Origin: JALZAA01 sp046724655
GTDB taxonomy: Bacteria > Actinomycetota > Acidimicrobiia > IMCC26256 > JACDBD01
Assembly: GCA_046724655.1 (NCBI GenBank)
Contig: JBKOWY010000012.1
Coordinates: forward strand, 1 to 11,276
Length of the DNA stretch: 11,276 nucleotides
Direction of reading: 5' to 3'
Shown: positions 1-7,103 of the stretch, piece by piece
Numbering within the stretch: position 1 is the first letter of the stretch
Layout of the letters: each line of letters begins with the position of its first letter
The notes under the pieces: model-generated
Database searches by the model: none
The model's input: the letters and a program-made list of their open reading frames with translations, nothing else
What the model was told of the DNA's origin: nothing
Position numbers and translations under genes: made by a program

Positions 1-307
1 GCGCTTCGAGCGCGTGCGGGCGTTCAAATGCCGCGCGAGACAGGCCTCGGGCTCGCCGATTCGGGCTTCACCGTGATGACGGGTGGCAAGTCCGGGGCTG
101 ATGAAAGCCGCGAACCGCGGCGCGCGCGAAGCCGGTGGGGACCTTCGACGAGGTCTTCGAGGAAGCTGCGCTCATCCACACGGGCAAGATCCACGCCTTC
201 CCGCTCGTCCTGGTGGGTCGAGACTTCTGCGGTCCACTTATCTCGCACCTCGCGGCCGACGTACGCGATGGCGCCACGCCCGACTGCACCACGTCACACT
301 TCGCAAG
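1..307 (+). pseudogene. LOG-family (lysine-decarboxylase-like Rossmann) gene remnant, frameshifted and internally deleted
   Basis: Pieces of one LOG/TIGR00730-type protein appear in order in different frames. Frame 1 reads GLADSGFTVMTGG up to about 87. Frame 2 reads SPGLMKAANRGAREAGG from about 89 to 137. Frame 3 reads VGTFDEVFEEAALIHTGKI followed by FPLVLVGRDF from about 135 to 230. Frame 2 again reads LHHVTLRKA near 285-311. Intact relatives read TGGGPGiMEAANrGAxEAGG, then roughly 50-60 residues, then PGGfGTxDExfEaxTLiQTGKi, so the middle part is missing and the join lies where the two Gly-Gly motifs meet (about 132-141). The Glu of the usual MEAAN motif is Lys. Intact family members are nucleotide 5'-monophosphate phosphoribohydrolases (LOG-like) or of unknown role; this copy cannot make one. 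The 5' end lies outside the window. Confidence 0.8.
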
Positions 308-344
308 GCTTTCGCGCTGACGACGAACTGCTTACGCTGCCGGC

Positions 345-608
345 ATGCCGGACGCGACCGATAACCCGCGCCGCCCGGAGCTGCAGCAGCTGATCTTCGG
401 GTTCTTCCCGTCGGCAGTGCTCTCGGTCGCCGCCCGGCTTCGGATCCCCGACCTGGTGGCCGGCGGGCCGAAGACGGGTGACGAACTTGCCGACGCGACC
501 GGTACGCACGCCCCTTCGCTCTACCGGCTACTGCGGGCGCTCGCTTATCTCGGCATCCTCGAGGAGACCGAGGCACTGCGCTTCGGGCTCACGGACCTCG
601 GCGCATGA
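345..608 (+). pseudogene. Truncated O-methyltransferase: N-terminal dimerisation/winged-helix domain only
   Basis: This 87-residue frame begins with ATG. It matches the N-terminal dimerisation domain of plant-type/acetylserotonin-like small-molecule O-methyltransferases: LQQLIFGFFPSAVLSVAARLRIPDLVAGG (about 14-42), then the winged-helix stretch KTGDELADATGTHAPSLYRLLRALAYLGILEE and FGLTDLGA. In intact relatives (about 330-350 residues) the LTxLG motif leads into a linker and an S-adenosylmethionine-binding Rossmann domain. Here TGA follows at once (606-608), and no SAM motif (DxGGGxG) appears downstream in any frame before the convergent regulator gene. It is therefore a 3'-truncated remnant, possibly still expressed as a dimerisation-only peptide. 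A TACGCT box (333-338) lies six bases before the ATG, as in actinobacterial leaderless promoters, but this is weak evidence. Confidence 0.7.
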
Positions 609-621
609 GGCCAGAGATAGG

Positions 622-650
622 CGCTTACGACTGGCGTGAGAAGTCGTGCG
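622..650 (-). terminator. Possible weak stem-loop beyond the 3' end of the large regulator gene
   Basis: ACGACT (627-632) pairs with AGTCGT (642-647). The stem extends by CGC/GCG (622-624 with 648-650) after a two-base TT bulge, and the loop is 9 nt. It lies about 30 bp past the stop codon of the minus-strand regulator gene and between two convergent genes, where a terminator would be expected. No T-run follows on the minus strand, so intrinsic termination is doubtful. Confidence 0.25.
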
Positions 651-680
651 TTGCCCTTCCTCAAAGGCACGTGCGGGAGG

Positions 681-3600
681 CTACGGAGCGGCCGGCGCGG
701 GTGTTCGATCAGCGTCGGTTCCTGGGTCCGCGTGGCGCGCGATGGCGAGGATCCCCACGAGGTCGACACCTTGCTCCGTTGGAGGCGCGGCGCCGTTCGT
801 CTGGAGATCGGCGTTGGTGGCCGCGACCGCGGCGTCGATGCGGGCACGCTCGTCCGCTGTGAGCGGCATACCCGGCTTCTCGGAGAGAGCCTGTGCCGCG
901 GTGGCGAGTCGGGCGGCGTCCCCCGCATCGCCGTGGCGCTCGTAGATCGTGGCGATGTCGGCGATGGCGATGGCGAGCGTGCGCTGGTCGTGCGCCGCGA
1001 GCGGTTCGAGGCTCTGCCGCAGCCATACCAGCGCCTCGTCGAGCTGATCCCTGTCGAGGGCGAGGCTCCCGAGCGAGCGCTGGCACACGCCGGTGCACCG
1101 GACGTCCCCGATCACCTCCAACGCCGCGAGGCAATCCACGAACAGCGATGGCGCGTCGGTGTCCCCGAGATCCATCGCGACCTGCGCGAGCGCGAGGGTC
1201 CCGTGGGCGTAGGTGCCGGGCATCTCTTGGGCGCTTGCGAGCTCCATGCTTTGCTCGAGCTCGTGTCGGGCCGCGGAGAGATCGCCCATCAGTCGCGAGA
1301 CGTTGCCTGCATACATGAGAGTGCGGGCGGCAAGAGACTCATCGCCCAGGTCGAGGAGTGCAGCGGCCCCCTGGAGGAGACCCTTGTGCGCCTCGACGCG
1401 GTCCCCTTCGAGGACCAAGGCGAGGCTGTCGTAGACCGCCAGAGTCGTATCGACCCATCGGCTCCCCAGGTGTGCCGCGATCTGCCTTGCCTCGCCGAAC
1501 GCGGCTCGCATCGGGGGGAACTCGCGTCGCCACGCGCGTGCGAGCGAGAGATACATGAGGGCGGCGGCCAGCTGATCGGGTGCGTCATGGTTCCGGCAGA
1601 TCTCGACTGCCTGCTCGAGCTCGTCGGCGCGCGTCGCGATGCCCGCGAAGCTGGACGTCGTCTGTGCGAGCGCAATGAATGCCCGGGCGCGCTCGAGCGA
1701 GCGTGAGTCGGTTGGGAGCTCGAGTGCGCGGGTGAGCCACCGCTGGCCTTCCCCCCAGTGTCCGCGCTCGGCCCAGTAGGTACCCATGGCGCCGGCAAGG
1801 AGCTCGGCTCGTTCGCCGTCTCGCGAAGCGATGAGGCGGTCGAGGGCCTCTCGAACGTTGTCGTGTTCGGCATCGAGAGTGGCCATGGTCTCGGAATTCG
1901 GGGGGCCGAAGAATTCGTCGCGTCGGGACCTCCGGGCGAGGTCGACGAAGTAGTCGAACTGGTGGGCCCGGGTGTGGTCCGCTTCGGCACTGCGATGGAG
2001 TTGTTCGGCAGCGAATTCTCGGATCGCTTCGAGCATCCGGTAGCGGGCGGGGACGTGCGGACCGTAGGTGCGCACGAGGGAGGAGCTGACGAGACGCGCG
2101 ATGGGTCCGATGACTGCTTCGGTTGCATCGGGGTCGCCGTCAATGACGGCGGCGGCACCGCCGAGGGTGAAGCCGGCGGGGAACACCGACAGTCTGCGGA
2201 ACGCGAGGCGTTCGGTGTCGCTGAGGAGGGTGTAGCTCCATTCGATCGTTGTCCGCAGCGCCCGTTGGCGTTCGGGGAGGCTCTCGTCCGTAGCGATCAG
2301 CAGGAGCCGGTTGCCGAGAAGTTCGAGGATCTCCGAAGGCGGAAGGGCGGCCGTCCACATGGCGGCCAGCTCGATCGCCAGCGGCACGCCTTCGAGGAAG
2401 CGGCACAGCTCACCGATCGTGGTCAGCTGCTCGGGGGCCCGGTCGAAGGACGCACCGGCGTCGCCGGCCCGTTCGAGGAACAGCTGGACCGCGGGCGACG
2501 ACGTGACCTCCTCGACTGCGACATCGGTCTCGGGCGTCGCGAGGGGCGACAGCTGCTGGACGTTCTCCCCGACCTGACCGATGACGACGCGAGAGGTAGC
2601 AAGCACTCGAACTCCCGGACACGATGAGAGCAGCGAACCGACCACCGCGGCCACGTCGGCGACGACGTGCTCGCAGTTGTCGAGCACGACGAGCACCTCG
2701 CGATCGCTCAGGAAGGTCTGCAGGAGCGCGAGGGCGCTACCGGGGCCGTGCTCGTCATTCTCTCGGAGCCCGAGCGCGGTGGCGATATGGGTCGCGACGA
2801 CGTCGCCGCTTGCGGCGGCAGTGAGGTCGACGAACCAGGCGCCCTCGTCAAAGCGGTCAACCAGGCCCTCGGCGACCGCAATGGCCAGCCGTGTCTTGCC
2901 GCAGCCCGCGGTACCGGTGATCGTCACCAGTCGGGAGCCTTCCAGCGCCTTACGCGTTGCGACCACGTCATCGGCGCGGCCGACCAGGCTGGTGAGCATG
3001 GCGGGCAGGTTGTGGCGGGGGCGCTGCGGTCTGGCCCGGGGCGGCGCCTCGAGATCAGGGTCCTGCATCAGAACTGCCTGCTCGAGGTCGCGCAGGGACG
3101 GCGAGGGCTCGATGCCCAGCTCGTCGGTCAGGACGCGGCGCGCGTCCTGGAAGGCACGCAGGGCTTCGGCCTGCCGGCCGCACCGATACAGCGCCACCAT
3201 GAGCTGTTCCCAGCGGTGCTCACGCAAGGGCTCCTCTGCAACCGCGCGAGCCAGCGAGTCGACGATCAGATCGTGGCGACCCAGCGCCAGCTGGGCGTCG
3301 GCCCACAACTCATCCGCCCGGCGCCGCAGCTCTTCGAGCCGCGACACCTCACCGCGCGTCCACACCTCGTCGGCGAGCGCCCCCCAGGCGCGACCCCGCC
3401 ACAAGGCGCGCGCCGACTCGACATCACCCAGGGCCCGCTCCGGCTCCGAACCCGCGAGGTCCTCGGCCTCCCGCACCAACGACTCGAAATGCTCGGCGTC
3501 GATCTGGGCCCGCTCGATCGCCAACCCGTAGCCGTCATCGGTCGTCCGAAGGACCACGGACGCCCCGCCCCGATTGCCCGGTTCCAGGGCCCGCCGCAGG

Positions 3601-3803
3601 CGGCTCACGTGAACCTGCAGCGCCGTGGTCGCGGTCGCCGGTGGTTCATCCCCCCAGAGACGCTCGATCAGTGTGTCCCGCTCGACCGCCCGCGGCGCGT
3701 CGACCAGCAGGGCCGCCAGTAGCCGCAGCGCCATCGGCCCACCGAGATGAATCGGAGCCCCGGCTCGCAACACCCGAATTGGGCCGAGGATTTCGTACTG
3801 CAT
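681..3803 (-). CDS. AfsR/SARP-type transcriptional regulator (OmpR-like DNA-binding, BTAD, NB-ARC ATPase, TPR)
   Basis: A 1040-residue multidomain regulator. Residues 1-95 form an OmpR-type winged helix (MQYEILGPIRVL, later LQVHVSRLRRAL). Residues about 100-245 form the bacterial transcriptional activation (BTAD) domain, ending LTDELGIEPSPSLRDLE. Residues about 270-500 form an NB-ARC/AAA-like ATPase with Walker A GTAGCGKT (297-304), Walker B VLVVLDNCEHV (370-380), a sensor-like LATSR (401-405) and GVPLAIELA (472-480). The C-terminal half is helical and TPR-like. Family members are ATP-dependent activators of specialised metabolism or transport genes; the target here is unknown. The ATG at 3803 was chosen because it starts directly at the conserved winged helix and has GGGAG six bases upstream; an upstream in-frame start at 3905 would add 34 low-complexity residues and cross the hairpin. 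The gene is transcribed away from the catabolic locus. An NB-ARC LuxR-type regulator is excluded because there is no C-terminal LuxR helix-turn-helix. Confidence 0.93.
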   Translation of the reverse strand: MQYEILGPIRVLRAGAPIHLGGPMALRLLAALLVDAPRAVERDTLIERLWGDEPPATATTALQVHVSRLRRALEPGNRGGASVVLRTTDDGYGLAIERAQIDAEHFESLVREAEDLAGSEPERALGDVESARALWRGRAWGALADEVWTRGEVSRLEELRRRADELWADAQLALGRHDLIVDSLARAVAEEPLREHRWEQLMVALYRCGRQAEALRAFQDARRVLTDELGIEPSPSLRDLEQAVLMQDPDLEAPPRARPQRPRHNLPAMLTSLVGRADDVVATRKALEGSRLVTITGTAGCGKTRLAIAVAEGLVDRFDEGAWFVDLTAAASGDVVATHIATALGLRENDEHGPGSALALLQTFLSDREVLVVLDNCEHVVADVAAVVGSLLSSCPGVRVLATSRVVIGQVGENVQQLSPLATPETDVAVEEVTSSPAVQLFLERAGDAGASFDRAPEQLTTIGELCRFLEGVPLAIELAAMWTAALPPSEILELLGNRLLLIATDESLPERQRALRTTIEWSYTLLSDTERLAFRRLSVFPAGFTLGGAAAVIDGDPDATEAVIGPIARLVSSSLVRTYGPHVPARYRMLEAIREFAAEQLHRSAEADHTRAHQFDYFVDLARRSRRDEFFGPPNSETMATLDAEHDNVREALDRLIASRDGERAELLAGAMGTYWAERGHWGEGQRWLTRALELPTDSRSLERARAFIALAQTTSSFAGIATRADELEQAVEICRNHDAPDQLAAALMYLSLARAWRREFPPMRAAFGEARQIAAHLGSRWVDTTLAVYDSLALVLEGDRVEAHKGLLQGAAALLDLGDESLAARTLMYAGNVSRLMGDLSAARHELEQSMELASAQEMPGTYAHGTLALAQVAMDLGDTDAPSLFVDCLAALEVIGDVRCTGVCQRSLGSLALDRDQLDEALVWLRQSLEPLAAHDQRTLAIAIADIATIYERHGDAGDAARLATAAQALSEKPGMPLTADERARIDAAVAATNADLQTNGAAPPTEQGVDLVGILAIARHADPGTDADRTPAPAAP

Positions 3804-3809
3804 GACGGA

Positions 3810-3814
3810 CTCCC
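3810..3814 (-). promoter_or_regulatory. Shine-Dalgarno site that fixes the regulator start
   Basis: The minus strand reads GGGAG, followed by six bases and then ATG (3803-3801). This placement supports the shorter protein, beginning MQYEILGP, over the longer frame that opens at 3905. Confidence 0.6.
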
Positions 3815-3832
3815 GCCGTGCGGCCTTTCCAA

Positions 3833-3838
3833 ATTTTA
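3833..3838 (-). promoter_or_regulatory. Candidate -10 box of the SARP-type regulator gene
   Basis: The minus strand reads TAAAAT, five of six matches to TATAAT, in an otherwise GC-rich gap. It would start a transcript near 3826 with a leader of about 22 nt that includes the GGGAG site. I see no convincing -35 at normal spacing, so the promoter may depend on an activator. The plus-strand 9-mer CAAATTTTA (3830-3838) recurs in the promoter of the ArsR-like gene (9652-9660). Confidence 0.4.
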
Positions 3839-3867
3839 GGAGGCTGTTCGCGGCCACTGCGAGAGTT

Positions 3868-3903
3868 GCAAGAAGCCCCCCGCGTAGGGCAGGGGCGGGG
3901 GGC
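3868..3903 (-). terminator. GC-rich hairpin, probable terminator of the luciferase-like oxidoreductase gene
   Basis: A perfect 9-bp inverted repeat, GCCCCCCGC (3875-3883) and GCGGGGGGC (3895-3903), encloses an 11-nt loop. On the minus strand the stem is followed by TTCTTGC, a short T-rich tail. It lies about 85 bp after the stop of the oxidoreductase gene and upstream of the regulator promoter, so it would insulate two genes read in the same direction. The T-tract is imperfect. Confidence 0.55.
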
Positions 3904-3987
3904 ACAACGCGCTAGGGAAACGAGTCCCGAGCCGCGCTGGCTACGCCCGTCGCCGCCTGTCGAGCACGACGGTTAGGACAGGGAGCG

Positions 3988-5094
3988 CTAGCCGAACTGC
4001 GGGATGACGCGCTCGCCGAGGAGCTCGATCGAGCGCATGACCTTCTCGTGCGGGATCTTGTACGGGTTCACGAGGCACAACAGCAGATCGCAGCCGGCCG
4101 CCTGGTAGCGCTCGGCGATCTCGACGCACCGTTCGGGATCGCCGACGACCGCTGACCCGCTCTCGCGCAGGTACTCGAAGTTGAGGTGGTCGAGCGTTCC
4201 GTCCTTGTCCAGCTGCGCCATGTGCTCGGCATAGCTGTACGTGCCGAGGTTTTTGCCCTCCATCCAGTCGACCAGCGACCCGATGTGGCGCACCGCGGTC
4301 TTGATGTACCACGGGAACGACTCCTCGGCGTCGGCGAAGGCCTGCTCGTTCGTGTCGGCGCAGTGCACCATCGTGAACGTGGCGGCGCGGTCGTTCACGA
4401 ACTTGCCGACCGGCTTCTCGCACTCGTCGAGACCCTCGCGGTACATCGCAATGCGCTCGACAAGGTCCTCGGGCGGCACGCCCACGGTGAACGAGCACAG
4501 GCCGATGCCGTGGCGGCCGATCTCGCGGTGACCGTCGGCGCTGCTCGTCGCGCCCCAGAGCGGTGGGTGCGGCTGCTGCAACGGCTTGGGCTGCACGCGT
4601 CGCGGCCCGCCCATGCGCCAGTACTTGCCGTCGGCCTGGTAGTACTCGTTCGTCCACGCGCCGACGATGTGCTCGAGCGCCTCCGACCACATCGCACGCG
4701 TGTCGTGCGGGTCTATGTCGAAGCCTTCGATCTCGGCGCGTGTCGACGACCGGCCGGTGCCGAACTCGACGCGTCCGTCGGAGAGCAGGTCGAGCACCGC
4801 AGCCGACTCCGCGCTCCGGATCGGGTGGTTGTACGGCTTCGGCAGGAGACGCACGCCGTAGCCGATGCGCATGGTCGAGGTCTTCGCGGCGATCGCGCCG
4901 TAGAGCACCTCCGGGTTCGAGCAATGCGAGTACTCCTCGAGGAAGTGGTGCTCGACCGTCCAGAAGGAATGGAAGCCGGCCTGTTCGCCGAGGACGGCCT
5001 GCTCGAGCGTGTTCTTGTATGCCGCGTGCTCCTTGCCGTCGGTGAAGGGCTTCGCCACCGGGATCTCGTAGAAGAGCGCGAACTTCATTCCCAC
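3988..5094 (-). CDS. LLM-class (luciferase-like) flavin- or F420-dependent oxidoreductase
   Basis: A 368-residue TIM-barrel oxidoreductase of the bacterial luciferase superfamily. Diagnostic stretches are EQAGFHSFWTVEHHF (about 37-51, the family's E-H-H strand), AAKTSTMRIGYGVRLLP (69-85), LDLLSDGRVEFGTGR (101-115), the substrate-side segment HPPLWGATSS (176-185) and PYKIPHEKVMRSIELLGERVIPQF at the end. Family members use reduced FMN or coenzyme F420 to oxygenate or reduce organic substrates; this sequence does not tell which. Full length, cytosolic, no signal peptide. The start is GTG at 5094, with a G-rich Shine-Dalgarno-like run (about 5104-5110) nine bases upstream; ATG at 5088 would remove two residues. 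It is divergent from the dehydrogenase operon and shares its promoter region, which suggests co-regulation with the catabolic genes. A hairpin ends the unit. Confidence 0.92.
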   Translation of the reverse strand: MGMKFALFYEIPVAKPFTDGKEHAAYKNTLEQAVLGEQAGFHSFWTVEHHFLEEYSHCSNPEVLYGAIAAKTSTMRIGYGVRLLPKPYNHPIRSAESAAVLDLLSDGRVEFGTGRSSTRAEIEGFDIDPHDTRAMWSEALEHIVGAWTNEYYQADGKYWRMGGPRRVQPKPLQQPHPPLWGATSSADGHREIGRHGIGLCSFTVGVPPEDLVERIAMYREGLDECEKPVGKFVNDRAATFTMVHCADTNEQAFADAEESFPWYIKTAVRHIGSLVDWMEGKNLGTYSYAEHMAQLDKDGTLDHLNFEYLRESGSAVVGDPERCVEIAERYQAAGCDLLLCLVNPYKIPHEKVMRSIELLGERVIPQFG

Positions 5095-5119
5095 GGCCGC
5101 GAACCCCCGCCTTGACGAC

Positions 5120-5133
5120 TAGAACACGTTTCA
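5120..5133. promoter_or_regulatory. KstR-like operator in the divergent promoter region
   Basis: The bases TAGAACACGTTTCA fit the published KstR consensus TNNAACNNGTTNNA at every fixed position. KstR is the TetR-family repressor of upper cholesterol catabolism in mycobacteria and rhodococci. The site is palindromic in its core (AAC/GTT) and lies between the oxidoreductase start (5094, minus) and the dehydrogenase start (5148, plus), so one repressor could control both units. If A and T are each about 15% of bases, a match is expected roughly 0.016 times in a window this size (my estimate). No kstR gene is in the window, and another TetR regulator could use the same half-sites. Confidence 0.55.
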
Positions 5134-5147
5134 GTGAGCATACCGTC

Positions 5148-5906
5148 GTGGGTCGCCTCGACGACAGGGTCGCGCTCGTGACCGGCGCGGCGTCGGGGAT
5201 CGGGCTCGCGTGCGCCCGCCGCTTCGCCGACGAAGGCGCGAAGGTCGTCGGCGTCGATCTGCAACCCGGCCCTGACGGCGACGTGCGTGTCGCCGACGTG
5301 ACCGACGAAGCCGGGACCAGCAGCGCGGTCGAAGCGATCGTCAGCGATCACGGCCGCATCGACGTCGTGCTCAACGCCGCGGGCGTCGCCGGCGGCGGGC
5401 CGATCCACCTGCTCGACACCGCGGAATGGGAGCGCGTCATCCGCGTGAACCTCACCGGCACGTTTCTCGTGTGCAAGCACGCGCTCACCCGCATGATCGA
5501 GCAGCGGTCCGGAAGCATCGTGAACATCGCGAGCATCGAGGGCATCGAGGGAACCGAAGGCGGCAGCTCGTACAACGCGTCGAAGGGCGCGGTCGTGCTG
5601 CTCACGAAGAACCTCGCCATCGACTACGGCCGCGTCGGCGTGCGCGTGAACTGCATCTGCCCGGGCTTCATCGAGGGCACGACCATGTTCGAGTCGGTGA
5701 TGTCGCTGGAAGGCATGTCACAGGTCCGCGAGCAGTACCGGGAGGCACACAAGCTCGGACGCTTCGGGCGTCCCGACGAGATCGCAGCCGCTGCCGCCTT
5801 CCTCGCCTCTGACGACGCCTCGTTCGTGACCGGCCACGCGCTCGTCGTCGATGGCGGCTTCACTACAGGCATGCGGACGGGCGTGCTCGAACCGTTCGGC
5901 CTGTAA
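5148..5906 (+). CDS. Short-chain dehydrogenase/reductase (classical SDR)
   Basis: A 252-residue Rossmann-fold NAD(P)-dependent alcohol/ketone oxidoreductase. The cofactor motif TGAASGIG is at 12-19, an Asp at the end of strand beta-2 (GVD, residue 37) points to NAD(H) rather than NADP(H), and NAAG is at 76-79. The catalytic residues are Asn101, Ser129, Tyr142 and Lys146 (YNASK), followed by NCICPGFIEGTTM and the C-terminal VTGHALVVDGGFTTG. Start choice: GTG at 5148 gives the usual VGRLDDRVALVTG opening. A TTG at 5112 is in frame but would add 12 residues and place the operator inside the coding region. The Shine-Dalgarno site is weak. First gene of a rightward run of five, with 12 bp before the next start. 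By context it probably oxidises a beta-hydroxyacyl or ring hydroxyl group; the substrate is not readable. Confidence 0.92.
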   Translation: MGRLDDRVALVTGAASGIGLACARRFADEGAKVVGVDLQPGPDGDVRVADVTDEAGTSSAVEAIVSDHGRIDVVLNAAGVAGGGPIHLLDTAEWERVIRVNLTGTFLVCKHALTRMIEQRSGSIVNIASIEGIEGTEGGSSYNASKGAVVLLTKNLAIDYGRVGVRVNCICPGFIEGTTMFESVMSLEGMSQVREQYREAHKLGRFGRPDEIAAAAAFLASDDASFVTGHALVVDGGFTTGMRTGVLEPFGL

Positions 5907-5918
5907 CTTGGAGGTCTG

Positions 5919-7094
5919 ATGTACATCGGTTACAGCGAAGAGCACGAGCAGCTGCGCCGCGACCTGCGGTCGTACTACGAGCGCCTGCTCACGCCCGAAG
6001 TCGAGGAGGGGCTCGCGCGGGGCCGCGGCGTCGGCCCCGTCAACCGTCAGGTCGTCCGCCAGATGGGCGAGGACGGCTGGCTCGGGATCGGTTGGCCCAA
6101 GGAGTACGGCGGGCAGGGCCGCTCCGCGATCGAGCAGTTCATCTTCTTCGACGAGTCGATGCGTGCCGGCGCGCCCGTCCCGATGCTCACGATCAACACC
6201 GTCGGCCCGACGATCATGGACTTCGGGACCGAGGAGCAGAAGGCCGAGTTCCTGCCCAAGATCCTGAAGGGTGAGATCCACTTCTGCATCGGGTACACCG
6301 AGCCGGGTGCCGGCACCGACCTCGCCGCCCTCACCACCAAGGCGGTGCGCGACGGCGACGAGTACATCATTAACGGGCAGAAGATGTTCACCAGCCTCGC
6401 CGGCGGCGCCGACTACTGCTGGCTCGCCGTGCGCACCGATCCCGAGGCAAAGAAGCACAAGGGCATCTCGATGTTCATTGTCCCGATGGACACGCCCGGC
6501 ATCAAGGTCATGCCGATGGACCTGATGAGCGACCACGACATCAACCAGGTCTTCTACGACGACGTGCGCGTTCCCGCGACCGCCCTCGTGGGCGGCGAGA
6601 ACAACGGATGGGGGCTCATCACCAACCAGTTGAACCGCGAACGGGTGACGCTGTGCTCGTCGGGAATCATCGAGCGCGCGGTGACCGACACGCGCCGTTG
6701 GGCGCAGGAGACCAAGCTCGCTGACGGCCGGCGCGTCATCGACCAGGAATGGGTGCAGGTGCACCTGGCCCGCATACACGCCCGGCTCGAGTTCCTGCGC
6801 CTCGCGAACTGGAAGGTGGCGTGGGACGCGACCCAGAATCGCCTCGACGTCGCCGACGCGTCGACGATCAAGGTGTTCGGCACCGAGTTCTACCTCGAGG
6901 CGTTCAGGCTGCTGTTCGAAGTGATCGGGCAGACCGGTTACCTGAAACAGGGCACGCCCGATTCGGTGCTCAAGTCGCGCCTCGAGCGCTATTACCGCAG
7001 CTTGATCATCCTCACGTTCGGCGGCGGCGTGAACGAGGTACAGCGAGATCTGATCGCAGTGTTCGGTCTCGGCATGCCGATGGCGAAGCGCTAG
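5919..7094 (+). CDS. Acyl-CoA dehydrogenase, FadE29-like subunit
   Basis: A 391-residue flavoprotein that introduces an alpha,beta double bond into acyl-CoA. Landmarks are LGIGWPKEYGGQGRSAIEQ (55-73), the FAD/substrate loop GYTEPGAGTDLAAL (125-138), NGQKMFTS (152-159), DVRVPATALVGGENNGWGLITNQLNRERV (215-243) and TFGGGVNEVQRDLIA (366-380). It resembles mycobacterial FadE29 of cholesterol side-chain degradation (memory-based comparison). The position matching MCAD Glu376 is Gly368, while Glu241 in LNRER sits where isovaleryl-/long-chain dehydrogenases hold their base. The usual FAD-contact motif RxxFGxxxxxFQ is absent, which suggests the adjacent partner supplies it. GGAGGT (5910-5915) is a strong ribosome binding site directly before ATG. 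Nine bases separate its stop from the next gene. Confidence 0.93.
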   Translation: MYIGYSEEHEQLRRDLRSYYERLLTPEVEEGLARGRGVGPVNRQVVRQMGEDGWLGIGWPKEYGGQGRSAIEQFIFFDESMRAGAPVPMLTINTVGPTIMDFGTEEQKAEFLPKILKGEIHFCIGYTEPGAGTDLAALTTKAVRDGDEYIINGQKMFTSLAGGADYCWLAVRTDPEAKKHKGISMFIVPMDTPGIKVMPMDLMSDHDINQVFYDDVRVPATALVGGENNGWGLITNQLNRERVTLCSSGIIERAVTDTRRWAQETKLADGRRVIDQEWVQVHLARIHARLEFLRLANWKVAWDATQNRLDVADASTIKVFGTEFYLEAFRLLFEVIGQTGYLKQGTPDSVLKSRLERYYRSLIILTFGGGVNEVQRDLIAVFGLGMPMAKR

Positions 7095-7103
7095 GCGGGA
7101 CGG

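Noticed and set aside
636..3722. Long plus-strand frames at 636-1706, 1758-2627 and 2667-3722 opposite the SARP-type gene
   Set aside because: Their translations are Arg/Gly/Glu-rich with no domain motif. They mirror the third-position G/C bias of the minus-strand regulator, which has Walker motifs and BTAD homology over its full length.
3804..3905. Upstream extension of the SARP-type regulator to a start at 3905
   Set aside because: The added 34 residues are not family-like, the start would overlap the hairpin at 3875-3903, and a better ribosome binding site precedes the ATG at 3803.
4186..5115. 309-residue plus-strand frame opposite the luciferase-like oxidoreductase
   Set aside because: It is an antisense shadow: the minus strand carries conserved LLM motifs throughout, while this frame has only low-complexity Arg/Val/Leu sequence and would run through the operator region.
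5112..5147. TTG start at 5112 for the short-chain dehydrogenase
   Set aside because: It would put the KstR-like palindrome inside the coding region and add 12 atypical residues. GTG 5148 gives the usual SDR N-terminus.
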